Positions 1-7,141 of a stretch of 64,000 nt of DNA are shown here, one piece after another. How positions within the stretch are numbered: the stretch's first letter is position 1; the number at the start of each line of letters is the position of its first letter. The stretch is from Methylobacterium sp. Leaf91 (GTDB taxonomy: Bacteria > Pseudomonadota > Alphaproteobacteria > Rhizobiales > Beijerinckiaceae), in assembly GCF_001422815.1 (NCBI RefSeq), contig NZ_LMMP01000010.1, positions 1-64,000 of the forward strand, written 5' to 3'. The notes under the pieces are model-generated. The model made no database searches. It saw only the letters and a program-made list of their open reading frames with translations, and was not told the DNA's origin. A program made the position numbers and the translations under genes.

Positions 1-266
1 AAGGTGAGCCCGCGCGCCGCCATATCGGTGGCCCAGGGTGCGAGCGGCCCGACGCGCACCGGATCGGCGGGTTTCTCCGCCACTTCGCGGGTGGTGCGTG
101 GCTGCGTCTGGACGTTGAACTCGCCCACCGGGGACGCCGTCTGCGCCTCGGCGGAAAGCATGCCCGCCGCGAGGAACGCGCCGCCGAGGAGCACCGGAAG
201 CCCGGGTCGGCGAGCCGGAGGCGCGAAGGGCGCGCGTCCGAGTGTCTCTGTCGCGTCTGTCGGCAT
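1..266 (-). CDS. secreted protein, possible carbohydrate porin (N-terminal part only)
   Basis: The minus strand is open from an ATG at 264-266 to the left edge of the window, giving 88 codons with no stop, so the 3' part is missing. The first 42 or so residues look like a long export signal: an Arg/Pro-rich n-region, a hydrophobic stretch LPVLLGGAFLAAGML and an Ala-rich cleavage region ending SAEAQT. The mature start contains PLAPWATDMAARGLT, which resembles the N-terminus of OprB-type carbohydrate-selective porins, where the barrel begins soon after such a segment. The family call is tentative; the coding call rests on the signal peptide and uninterrupted high-GC codon use. It diverges from the DeoR operon on the right, so it could import that operon's substrate, but this is only inference. 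Confidence 0.55.
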   Translation of the reverse strand, partial: MPTDATETLGRAPFAPPARRPGLPVLLGGAFLAAGMLSAEAQTASPVGEFNVQTQPRTTREVAEKPADPVRVGPLAPWATDMAARGLT

Positions 267-975
267 CGTCGAGCGTCCCCATTCTGCTGTTCCCCGCACC
301 GCTCGATCACGTGCTCGTCGAAGGAGCCCAAGAGCGGGGAATTGTGAGATTGGGAGAGTTCAGCAAGGCCAATGCCACAGCGGAGAGCGAAACCGATAAA
401 AGTTCCATTCCCCGTCCAAATTCTTCGAAATACACCGTGGGATTGAATCAATGCGGTCGAAAGACTGATATTCAACCAGGAGAGGCCATCCTGACAGGCC
501 CTTTAGCGTAAACTCCCAGCATCTCGATGGACGAAGAGGGCACGGGAACGGGCAGTCGTGATCCTGTAGACGGCAAAAGGCAGAAAATTCAGGCAATCCC
601 CCATAAATCCCACAAATCGGTCAGTTTCAGATTGACAGAATCACCATGCCGGGGACTTTTCGCCAACCTCGTTCCAGCACCCGTTTCGCTGAAAGCCACA
701 GCGTCATCCCTCGTCATCCCGGTTCAGGCAGCGTGATCCAGGCGTCATGATCAATCGGACAGGACATGCCGGCATGTGGGATCTGCCCGACCCTGCCTCT
801 CCACGGCTCGCCATTCGAGGCGGTTGTCCAGAGCCGGCATCGATGGCGGCCCTGGCGGGCACGGCCGGTGCGTCTGCAATCTCTGTGGGAAATACCGTGC
901 GGGACACGCGTTTTCCTGCGGCCTCGCCCCATCAAAATCGCTACGCTTCAGCGAAATGGGGAGACGCCGAGGCCG
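267..975. other. 709-base intergenic region between porin-like gene and DeoR operon
   Basis: No convincing gene is visible here. Short open frames exist on both strands but lack recognisable protein features. Base composition is less GC-rich around 340-640, as expected of regulatory DNA between divergent genes. A perfect palindrome at 764-777 is listed separately. Confidence 0.6.
764..777. promoter_or_regulatory. perfect 14-base palindrome, candidate operator
   Basis: The sequence acatgcc is followed directly by its reverse complement ggcatgt. It lies 198 bases upstream of the DeoR regulator start and about 500 bases from the divergent porin-like gene. DeoR repressors usually regulate their own operon, so this is a candidate operator, but nothing else supports it. 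Confidence 0.3.
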
Positions 976-1728
976 ATGCTGACCGACCACCGCTATCAGG
1001 AGATCCTGTCCCGTCTGAACGGAACGGGTCGGGTCGGCGTCTCCGACGTCGCCGCCTATCTCAGGGTTTCCGAGGAGACCATCCGGCGCGACCTGAAGGT
1101 CCTGGAGGAGCGCGGCGTCCTGCGCCGGATCCATGGCGGCGCGGTGCCGCCGCGCCTGGACCAGGACCGGCCTCTGCACGAGCGGGGCAAGACCAACCCG
1201 CGCGAGAAGGCGAAGGTGGCGGCCAATGCCGAGGGGCTGATCCGCGACGGGATGTCGGTCTTCATCGACACGGGCACCACGACGCTCGCTTTCGCCCGCC
1301 GCCTCAGCGGCCGCAACCTCACGGTGACGACGAATTCCATCGACGTGGCGCTCCATCTCGGCAACGGCCCCGCCCGGGTGAACCTGACGCCGGGAATGCT
1401 GCGGGCGCGGGACAACGCCCTCGTGGGCTACGAGACGGTGGCCTACGCGCAGCGGTTCTATTTCGACATCGCCTTCATGGGCATCGCGGCCTGCGACCTC
1501 ACCCATGGCTGGATGGATTACGAGGAGCACGAATCCGCCCTGCGGAAGGTGCTTCGCGGCCAGGCACGCCAGAGCGTGCTTCTCGCCGATTCCCGCAAAT
1601 TCGGCCGTCAGGCGAACCTCTGCACCTTCGGGCTCTCGGAACGGCTCACCCTCGTCACCGACCGGCCGCCGCCGCAGCCGTTCCTGGATCATTTCACCCA
1701 GCATGACATCGATCTCATCAGTTCCTGA
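976..1728 (+). CDS. DeoR/GlpR-family transcriptional regulator
   Basis: A 250-residue protein with the family's standard length and layout. Residues about 8-58 form the winged helix-turn-helix, including VSEETIRRDLKVLEERGVLRRIHGGA, in which the RRDL-LE-G--RRIHGGA pattern is the DeoR signature. The rest is the sugar-phosphate-isomerase-like sensor domain with DTGTTTLAFAR. The ATG at 976 (MLTDHRYQEIL) places the helix-turn-helix at the normal distance from the start; the frame is open further upstream but without family-like sequence. It overlaps the next gene by 26 bases, so the two are co-transcribed. DeoR members usually sense phosphorylated sugars or sugar-like metabolites. That fits an operon containing two kinase-fold enzymes and a phosphatase-fold enzyme. 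Confidence 0.9.
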   Translation: MLTDHRYQEILSRLNGTGRVGVSDVAAYLRVSEETIRRDLKVLEERGVLRRIHGGAVPPRLDQDRPLHERGKTNPREKAKVAANAEGLIRDGMSVFIDTGTTTLAFARRLSGRNLTVTTNSIDVALHLGNGPARVNLTPGMLRARDNALVGYETVAYAQRFYFDIAFMGIAACDLTHGWMDYEEHESALRKVLRGQARQSVLLADSRKFGRQANLCTFGLSERLTLVTDRPPPQPFLDHFTQHDIDLISS

Positions 1729-3025
1729 CGCAGCTGCGGCGGCCAGCGCATTCCACGCGCTCTTCGAAGAGATCTCCGCCTGCGGCGCGACACCCGGCGG
1801 CGGCATCACCCGGCTCTGTGCGTCGGCCGAGGACGGACAGGCCCGTCGCGTTTTCGCCAATTCCGCCCGCGAGGCCGGCGCCGAGATCCTCCTCGACGCG
1901 GTGGGCAACCAATTCGCCGTCTTCCCTCTCACCGACGGTCCCAGTGCCCCGCTGGTGATGATGGGCTCCCATCTCGACAGCCAGCCGAAGGCCGGCCGCT
2001 TCGACGGGACCTACGGCGTGGCAGCGGCCGCCGGCATCGGCGCCGCCCTGATGCGGGCGCGGCGCGCCGGCGAGACCTTCACGGCGGATTTCTGCGCGGT
2101 GAACTGGACCGGCGAGGAGGGCGCGCGCTTCCGTCCGAGCCTCCTCGGCAGCGGCGCCTATGCGGGCGCGCGCCGGATCGAGGAGGCTTTGTCCAGCCGT
2201 GACGATGCCGGGATCACCCTGCGGGAGGCCCTGGGCGGGATCGGGTTCCTCGGCACGGACCGGCCACCGCCGCTCCCGGCCTGCTACCTCGAACTCCACG
2301 TGGAGCAGGGCCTCGTCCTGGAGAACGCGAAGGCGACCATCGGCGTCGTCACCCGCAACTGGGGGGCGGCGAAGATCGACGTGGTCTTCACCGGCGAGCA
2401 GGCCCATACCGGCCCGACCCCGATGCCGCGCCGGCGCGATGCGCTGCTCGCCGCCGCCTATCTGATCGCCGAAGTGAGGGAGATCGCCGAGCGCTGGCCC
2501 GGCCGCTTCCATACCTCGGTGGGACGCATCATGGTGGAGCCGAACTCCCCCAACGTGGTGCCCGCCCGGGTGGAGCTCAGCGTCGAGCTCCGTTCGGCCG
2601 ACGATCGCCTGCTCACCGATGCGACCCTGATGGCGGAGGCGGCGATCACCGAGGCGGCGTGCCGCGCCGGCGTCGTGGCCGCAATTCCCGGCCGGACGCT
2701 GCGGCCGATCCGCAATCTGCCCGAGGCGGTGTGCGATCTCGTCTCCTCCTGCGCCGAGGAGGCGGCCTTGCGGTCGCTGCGCATGGATACGGTGGCCGGC
2801 CACGACGCGATCAGCCTGCTCGGCCAATGCCCGACCGGCATCGTCTTCGTCCCCAGTGTCGACGGCATCGCGCATAACGAGGCCGAACTGTCGCGGCCGG
2901 CCGATCTCGAAGCCGGGCTCGCGGTGGCCTTACGCGCCGCATGGCGCTTGTGCCGTAGCGGCGGATCTCCGGAACGGGCCTTGCTCGTCAAACGGCCGAA
3001 CGAAGCGTTCGGAGCGGAGCGATGA
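1703..3025 (+). CDS. M20-family Zn-dependent amidohydrolase (carbamoylase/allantoate amidohydrolase type)
   Basis: A 440-residue cytoplasmic enzyme of the group that hydrolyses N-carbamoyl amino acids, ureido acids or related amides. Metal-ligand motifs are intact: GSHLDSQPKAGRFDG with His90, Asp92 and Asp101, GEEGARF with Glu138-Glu139, and a late AGHDA motif that supplies a His. Between them lies the dimerisation domain, including AHTGPTPM. The start at 1703 lies inside the 3' end of the DeoR gene; the frame continues upstream only as antisense-like sequence. The stop overlaps the next gene's ATG (ATGA at 3022-3025), which indicates translational coupling. The substrate cannot be read from sequence. 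The kinase-fold neighbours argue against a plain allantoin or hydantoin pathway, whose other genes are absent here. Confidence 0.85.
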   Translation: MTSISSVPDAAAAASAFHALFEEISACGATPGGGITRLCASAEDGQARRVFANSAREAGAEILLDAVGNQFAVFPLTDGPSAPLVMMGSHLDSQPKAGRFDGTYGVAAAAGIGAALMRARRAGETFTADFCAVNWTGEEGARFRPSLLGSGAYAGARRIEEALSSRDDAGITLREALGGIGFLGTDRPPPLPACYLELHVEQGLVLENAKATIGVVTRNWGAAKIDVVFTGEQAHTGPTPMPRRRDALLAAAYLIAEVREIAERWPGRFHTSVGRIMVEPNSPNVVPARVELSVELRSADDRLLTDATLMAEAAITEAACRAGVVAAIPGRTLRPIRNLPEAVCDLVSSCAEEAALRSLRMDTVAGHDAISLLGQCPTGIVFVPSVDGIAHNEAELSRPADLEAGLAVALRAAWRLCRSGGSPERALLVKRPNEAFGAER

Positions 3026-3972
3026 TACAATACGGTGAGGCCGGCACTTCTTTCGACCATCGCGTCGAAGCCATCATCGCCACGCGGCCGGACTGGATCG
3101 CGCGCCAGCCTCGCTATGGGCTGGCCGCAGCACCGGTGGCATCCCCGACCCACCGGGCCGTGGCCTCGGACTGTGTCCAGGTCGCGTTCCGCGAGGGCGA
3201 GCCGGTCTTCCTCAAGCTCCGTCACGCCGATATGGCGGACGATCTGACGCCCGTGGCGGCGCAGGCGGCCCGCAAGGCCGCGCGCCTCGGCATCGCCCCG
3301 GAGGTGGTCCACGAGGCGGACGAGGCGCTCGGCCTCGCCTACCTGCCCGAGCCCTGGCGCTATGGCCGGGTCGGCGACCTCCAGGACAGGACGATCCTGG
3401 CCGAGGTGCTGGATGCCAAGGCGCGGCTCCATGGCGACGGCCTACTCGGCCATCGATTCTGCCCCTTCGCGCGGATCGAACGCCTTGCCGCCGAGGCCCG
3501 TGCCGCCGATGCTCCGCTTCCCGACGGGACCGACCGGCTCGTGGCGGCGATGGCGCTCGTGCGCGAGGCGATCCATGCCTCGGGCATCGACTTCGCCTTC
3601 TGCCACAACGACGGCATCGCCTCGAACGTCATGATCGGGGAGGGCGAGATCCGTCTCGTCGATTTCGACCTGGCCGGCGACAACGACCCCTGGTTCGATC
3701 TCGGCGCCCTCCTCAACGAGACCTGCCTCTTCGAGCCGGAGCGGCGCGAGGCGGTGGAGCATTATGCCGGCCGGTTCGACGAGCGCCTCTACAACCGCTG
3801 CCGCCTCTACGGCGCGGTCGATGACGTGATGGGCGGCCTCTGGGGCGTCACCCGTGCGGTCACCTCGGCGCGGAGCGGGATCGAGTTCTACAAATACGGA
3901 ACCTGGCGGCTCCTGCACGCGCGCACGACCGTCGGCGCGCGTGACTTCGAAAGCTGGCTGCGCCGGCTATGA
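3022..3972 (+). CDS. choline/aminoglycoside-kinase-fold phosphotransferase (first of two)
   Basis: A 316-residue member of the APH/choline-kinase superfamily, which transfers phosphate from ATP to hydroxyl groups of small molecules. The catalytic loop reads CHNDGIASNVMI, with His195, Asn196 and the catalytic base Asp197, followed by the metal-binding LVDFD (Asp214). The C-terminal segment FYKYGTWRLLHAR is shared with the next gene, so the pair are paralogs. The protein starts by ATGA overlap with the amidohydrolase. The classical N-terminal Gly-rich loop is weak. No family comparison was possible, so ethanolamine, choline, an amino alcohol or a sugar all remain possible substrates. Confidence 0.82.
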   Translation: MIQYGEAGTSFDHRVEAIIATRPDWIARQPRYGLAAAPVASPTHRAVASDCVQVAFREGEPVFLKLRHADMADDLTPVAAQAARKAARLGIAPEVVHEADEALGLAYLPEPWRYGRVGDLQDRTILAEVLDAKARLHGDGLLGHRFCPFARIERLAAEARAADAPLPDGTDRLVAAMALVREAIHASGIDFAFCHNDGIASNVMIGEGEIRLVDFDLAGDNDPWFDLGALLNETCLFEPERREAVEHYAGRFDERLYNRCRLYGAVDDVMGGLWGVTRAVTSARSGIEFYKYGTWRLLHARTTVGARDFESWLRRL

Positions 3973-4006
3973 CACGGGCATTCGAAACGGGAGGCAGCGA
4001 ACGGCG

Positions 4007-4945
4007 ATGAGCTGGAAAGGCTTGGGCGACGGCATCAGCGAGGGCGAGCGCGCCCTGGAGGGCGTGCTCGCCGGCATCGCTGCCTGGCGGGGCCGGCCGA
4101 TGCGCTACCGGCCGGTGGCGGGCGGGATCAGCAACACCAACTGGCGCGTCGCCATCGGGGACACGCAGGATTATTTCGTGAAGATGCCCGGCCGTGGCAC
4201 CGAGATGTTCATCACCCGCGACTGCGCCAACGATGCCAGCCGGCGCGCGGAGGCCTGTGGCTACGGCGTCCAGGTCGTCGACTACCTGCCCGATGCCGGC
4301 GTCGAGATCTTCGCCTTCGTCGAGGGTTACCGCGCCTCCTCGAATCTCGACTTCCTGCGCCCCACCGTGCGCCACAACGCCGTGAAGGCGTTGAAGGCCT
4401 TCAACGATTCCGCGCCGCTCGGGCTGACGAAGACGATCTTCGAAATGATCGAGGAGCATGTCGAACAGGTCGCGGAGGTGGGCGGCCGGCTTCCGGCCGA
4501 CCAGGCCTATCTGATGCGCTGCGTGGCCGAGGCGAAGGCCGCGATGACGGCTTCCGGCCTCGATCTCGTGCCATGCATGAACGATACGCTCGCCGGCAAT
4601 TTCATGATCGACGAGGCCGACAATGTCCTGCTGGTCGACTTCGAATACGCCTCCAACAACGAGCGCGCCTACGAGCTCGCCCTCTGGTTCGACGAGATGG
4701 CGTTCCCGGACACGATCGAACGCGAGATGATCGAGGCCTATTTCGGCCGCTGGACCCCCGAGATCCATGCGCGCATCGCGGTCCTGAAGGCGCTCGGCGA
4801 TCTCAAATGGGCGACCTGGGCGATGATCCAGGAGGCCGTCTCGACCCTCGATTTCGACTATTACAAATACGGAACCTGGAAGCACATGCGGGCCCGAACC
4901 CTGTTCCACCATCCCGACTGGCCACTCTGGCTGAGGCGCCTGTGA
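4007..4945 (+). CDS. choline-kinase-fold phosphotransferase (second of two)
   Basis: A 312-residue paralog of the preceding kinase-fold protein. It starts at an ATG preceded by a purine-rich GGGAGG ribosome-binding site at 3990-3995, 34 bases after the previous stop. The N-terminal nucleotide-binding region is better preserved here (PVAGGISNTNWRV). The catalytic loop reads CMNDTLAGNFMI: Asp193 is kept but the His of the usual H-N-D motif is Met191. The metal-binding LLVDFEYA carries Asp211. It shares the C-terminal YYKYGTW block with its partner. Choline and ethanolamine kinases show the same DFEYA element, so an amino-alcohol substrate is a reasonable guess. The two proteins may act on different intermediates or form a heteromer. 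Confidence 0.82.
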   Translation: MSWKGLGDGISEGERALEGVLAGIAAWRGRPMRYRPVAGGISNTNWRVAIGDTQDYFVKMPGRGTEMFITRDCANDASRRAEACGYGVQVVDYLPDAGVEIFAFVEGYRASSNLDFLRPTVRHNAVKALKAFNDSAPLGLTKTIFEMIEEHVEQVAEVGGRLPADQAYLMRCVAEAKAAMTASGLDLVPCMNDTLAGNFMIDEADNVLLVDFEYASNNERAYELALWFDEMAFPDTIEREMIEAYFGRWTPEIHARIAVLKALGDLKWATWAMIQEAVSTLDFDYYKYGTWKHMRARTLFHHPDWPLWLRRL

Positions 4946-5745
4946 TGGGTGTGGGTGCATCGCCGATCCGGTCCGGGGACGAGGCGACGAAGGCTGATTT
5001 CCTCGCCTTCGCCCATCGCCTCGCGGATTTCGCCGCGCCGCTCGCCCGGCACTATTTCCGCACCGAACTACCGGTGGAAGCCAAGGCCGATGCGAGCCCG
5101 GTCACCGCCGCCGACCGCGCCATCGAATCCCTGCTGCGCGCCGAGATCCGCAGCGTCTATCCCGACCACGGCATCCTCGGCGAGGAGGAGGGCGGTGATT
5201 TCGAGCGGCCGCTCACCTGGGTGATCGACCCGATCGACGGCACCAAGAGCTTCATCACCGGCATGCCGCTCTTCGGCACGCTCATCGCCCTGGTCTCCGG
5301 CGGACGGCCGATCGTCGGCGTCATCGACATGCCGGCGCTCGGCGAACGCTGGTGCGGAACCGGCGACGCGGCGTGGTTCGACGGCCGGCCCGCCCGGACG
5401 AGCGGCAGGCACCTTCACGAAGCCCGCCTGTTCGCGACCTCCCCGGACATTTTCGAGGGCACGGATGCGGAGGCCTTCGCACGGCTGAGCGGAGCGGTGG
5501 GCCTGCGCCGCTTCGGCGGCGATTGCTACGCCTACGGCCTCCTCGCCAGCGGTCATTGCGACCTCGTGGTGGAAGCGGGGCTCCAGGTCTACGACGTCAT
5601 GGCCCTCGTGCCGGTGGTGGAGGGGGCGGGCGGGGTGATGACCGATTGGGACGGTCGCCCCCTGACCCCGGCTTTCGACGGACGGGTCGTGGCCGCGGCC
5701 AATGCCGGCCTCCACGCCGAGGCCCTCCGGCACTTGCGAGCCTGA
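4945..5745 (+). CDS. inositol-monophosphatase-family phosphatase (histidinol-phosphatase-like)
   Basis: A 266-residue Mg-dependent phosphatase of the IMPase fold. Ligand motifs are GEEEGGDF, then WVIDPIDGTKSF with Asp95 and Asp98, then the C-terminal metal site VVEAGLQVYDVMALVPVVEGAGG. The sequence resembles the HisN type of histidinol-phosphatase more than SuhB. Its ATG overlaps the preceding stop by one base (TGATG), the tightest coupling in the operon. A phosphatase following two kinase-fold enzymes suggests that a phosphorylated intermediate is made and later dephosphorylated, or that it dephosphorylates a pathway end product. A housekeeping role in histidine synthesis cannot be excluded, but no his genes are nearby. 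Confidence 0.85.
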   Translation: MGVGASPIRSGDEATKADFLAFAHRLADFAAPLARHYFRTELPVEAKADASPVTAADRAIESLLRAEIRSVYPDHGILGEEEGGDFERPLTWVIDPIDGTKSFITGMPLFGTLIALVSGGRPIVGVIDMPALGERWCGTGDAAWFDGRPARTSGRHLHEARLFATSPDIFEGTDAEAFARLSGAVGLRRFGGDCYAYGLLASGHCDLVVEAGLQVYDVMALVPVVEGAGGVMTDWDGRPLTPAFDGRVVAAANAGLHAEALRHLRA

Positions 5746-5775
5746 TCCCCGCTCCTGTCATCCCTCGTTCAAGCT

Positions 5776-5783
5776 GGTATACC
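5776..5783. promoter_or_regulatory. GGTATACC palindrome, candidate GntR-type operator
   Basis: The 8-base palindrome lies 30 bases upstream of the HDAC-like gene. The same 8 bases followed by a GAT element recur at 35891-35898, between mdcA and a GntR gene. MdcY/MatR repressors of malonate operons are known to bind palindromes centred on GTATAC. The site is seen directly; its use is inferred. Confidence 0.4.
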
Positions 5784-5812
5784 CGATGCCAGATTCACGA
5801 GGGGAGATATCG

Positions 5813-6739
5813 ATGACCGTTCTGTTCCATCATGCGGCCGCGTTCGAGCATCGCACGCCGCACGGACATCCCGAGCGGCCGGAGCGCATGAAGGCGGTTC
5901 AGGAGGCCCTCGGGACGGCGGACTTCTCCGGCCTCGACCGTCGCGCACCCGAGGCGGCCGCCCTCGAATCGGTCTTCCTCGCCCATCCCGAGGAATGGGT
6001 CCGCGCCATCCTCCGCTCGGTGCCGAGCGAGGGGCTCGCCCATCTCGATTCCGATACGGTGCTCTCGCCGGGAACGATGGATTGCCTCCTGCGCGGTGTC
6101 GGTGCGGCCGTGCAAGGCGTCGACCTCGTGATGACGGGCACGGCCCGCAACGCCTTCTCGGCCATGCGGCCACCGGGGCATCATGCCGAACGTACCAAGG
6201 CGATGGGCTTCTGCGTCTTCAACAACGCGGCGATCGCCGCCCTTCACGCCCGGAAGGTCCACGGGGCGGAGCGGGTCGCCATCGTCGATTGGGACGTGCA
6301 TCACGGCAACGGCACGCAGGACATCGTCTGGTCCGACCCATCCGTGCTGTTCTGCTCGACCCACCAGATGCCGCTCTATCCCGGCAGCGGAGCGGTGTCC
6401 GAGGAGGGCGAGCACGGCACCATCGTCAACGCGCCGCTCAAGCCCTTCGCCGATGGCGACGCCTTCAAGGAGGCGATGCGAAGCCGCATCCTCACCCGTC
6501 TCGAGGCGTTCAAGCCCGACCTGATCGTCATCTCCGCCGGGTTCGACGCCCATTGGCGCGACCCGCTGGCCAACCTCATGCTGGAGGCCGAGGATTTCGC
6601 CTGGGCGACCAGCCAAGTCATGGAAATCGCCGACCGCACCTGCGACGGCAGGATCGTGTCGCTGCTGGAAGGCGGCTACGACCTGAAGGGCCTCGGTGAC
6701 TCGGTGGCCGCCCACGTATCGGTCCTGATGGGGGCGTGA
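5813..6739 (+). CDS. histone-deacetylase-family amidohydrolase (acetylpolyamine amidohydrolase type)
   Basis: A 308-residue member of the arginase/deacetylase superfamily. Bacterial members remove acetyl or other acyl groups from polyamines, lysines or small amides using one Zn. Active-site motifs are present: RPPGHHAE with the tandem His123-His124, the metal-binding DWDVHHGNGTQ (Asp159, Asp161, His163, His164), and SAGFDAHWRDPL carrying the third metal-ligand Asp. The ATG at 5813 follows a clear GAGGGGAG ribosome-binding site; an upstream extension into the previous gene's 3' end is not needed. It is separated from the kinase/phosphatase operon by 67 bases that contain a GGTATACC palindrome, so it is probably transcribed on its own. 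Confidence 0.9.
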   Translation: MTVLFHHAAAFEHRTPHGHPERPERMKAVQEALGTADFSGLDRRAPEAAALESVFLAHPEEWVRAILRSVPSEGLAHLDSDTVLSPGTMDCLLRGVGAAVQGVDLVMTGTARNAFSAMRPPGHHAERTKAMGFCVFNNAAIAALHARKVHGAERVAIVDWDVHHGNGTQDIVWSDPSVLFCSTHQMPLYPGSGAVSEEGEHGTIVNAPLKPFADGDAFKEAMRSRILTRLEAFKPDLIVISAGFDAHWRDPLANLMLEAEDFAWATSQVMEIADRTCDGRIVSLLEGGYDLKGLGDSVAAHVSVLMGA

Positions 6740-6831
6740 TCGGCATCGGGCAGGGTGGCAGCAAAGACTAGACAAGTCATTCCGGATAGTTGTTCATCCT
6801 CGATCAATGTACCATGCGATAAGACGACCTC

Positions 6832-6853
6832 CTGTGTATGAATACATACACAG
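6832..6853. promoter_or_regulatory. 22-base perfect inverted repeat upstream of bphP
   Basis: Arms ctgtgtatg (6832-6840) and catacacag (6845-6853) flank aata. It lies in A+T-rich DNA 93 bases after the HDAC-like gene and 289 bases before the bphP start. It contains TGT-N12-ACA spacings as used by PpsR/CrtJ light and redox repressors, which often regulate phytochrome loci. Assignment to that regulator is speculative. Confidence 0.4.
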
Positions 6854-7046
6854 TTCATTGAAAAACTATGCCCCGGCCGATATGGCAAAGCCGTCGATAG
6901 TGCCTAAGTAACTCTTCAGCCCGCCTCCTGGGGGGATCGGTTTTTTCCATGCAACCCTCCCGAGGGATTGCGGGTAAGTGCGAGCCGCCTTCTTCTCCCA
7001 TGGACGGGGGAAGTGATTTCTTTCAGGAGGTGCGGGCCGGGTGATG

Positions 7047-7064
7047 CGGAAGGACGTCCTTCCG
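7047..7064. promoter_or_regulatory. 18-base perfect palindrome near the bphP start
   Basis: Two 9-base arms, cggaaggac and gtccttccg, abut without a loop, 77 bases before the chosen bphP ATG and directly before an alternative in-frame ATG at 7067. In RNA it could form a hairpin in the leader; as DNA it could be an operator. Confidence 0.25.
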
Positions 7065-7141
7065 TGATGCCGACCGACTCGCGGGAATCGCCCAGCGGCA
7101 TCGCCGTTGTCGAGTCTCACATCACGTTACCGAATGAACGC

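Larger units (their letters stand above)
6740..7141. other. 402-base intergenic region upstream of bphP
   Basis: No gene was recognised. The region is relatively A+T-rich around 6770-6900 and contains two perfect inverted repeats (6832-6853 and 7047-7064), listed separately. The bphP promoter should lie here. Confidence 0.55.

Noticed and set aside
751-1932. Long minus-strand open frame opposite the DeoR and amidohydrolase genes
   Set aside because: High-GC genomes give long antisense frames; its sequence has no motif, while the plus-strand frames have strong ones. Similar antisense frames elsewhere were rejected for the same reason.
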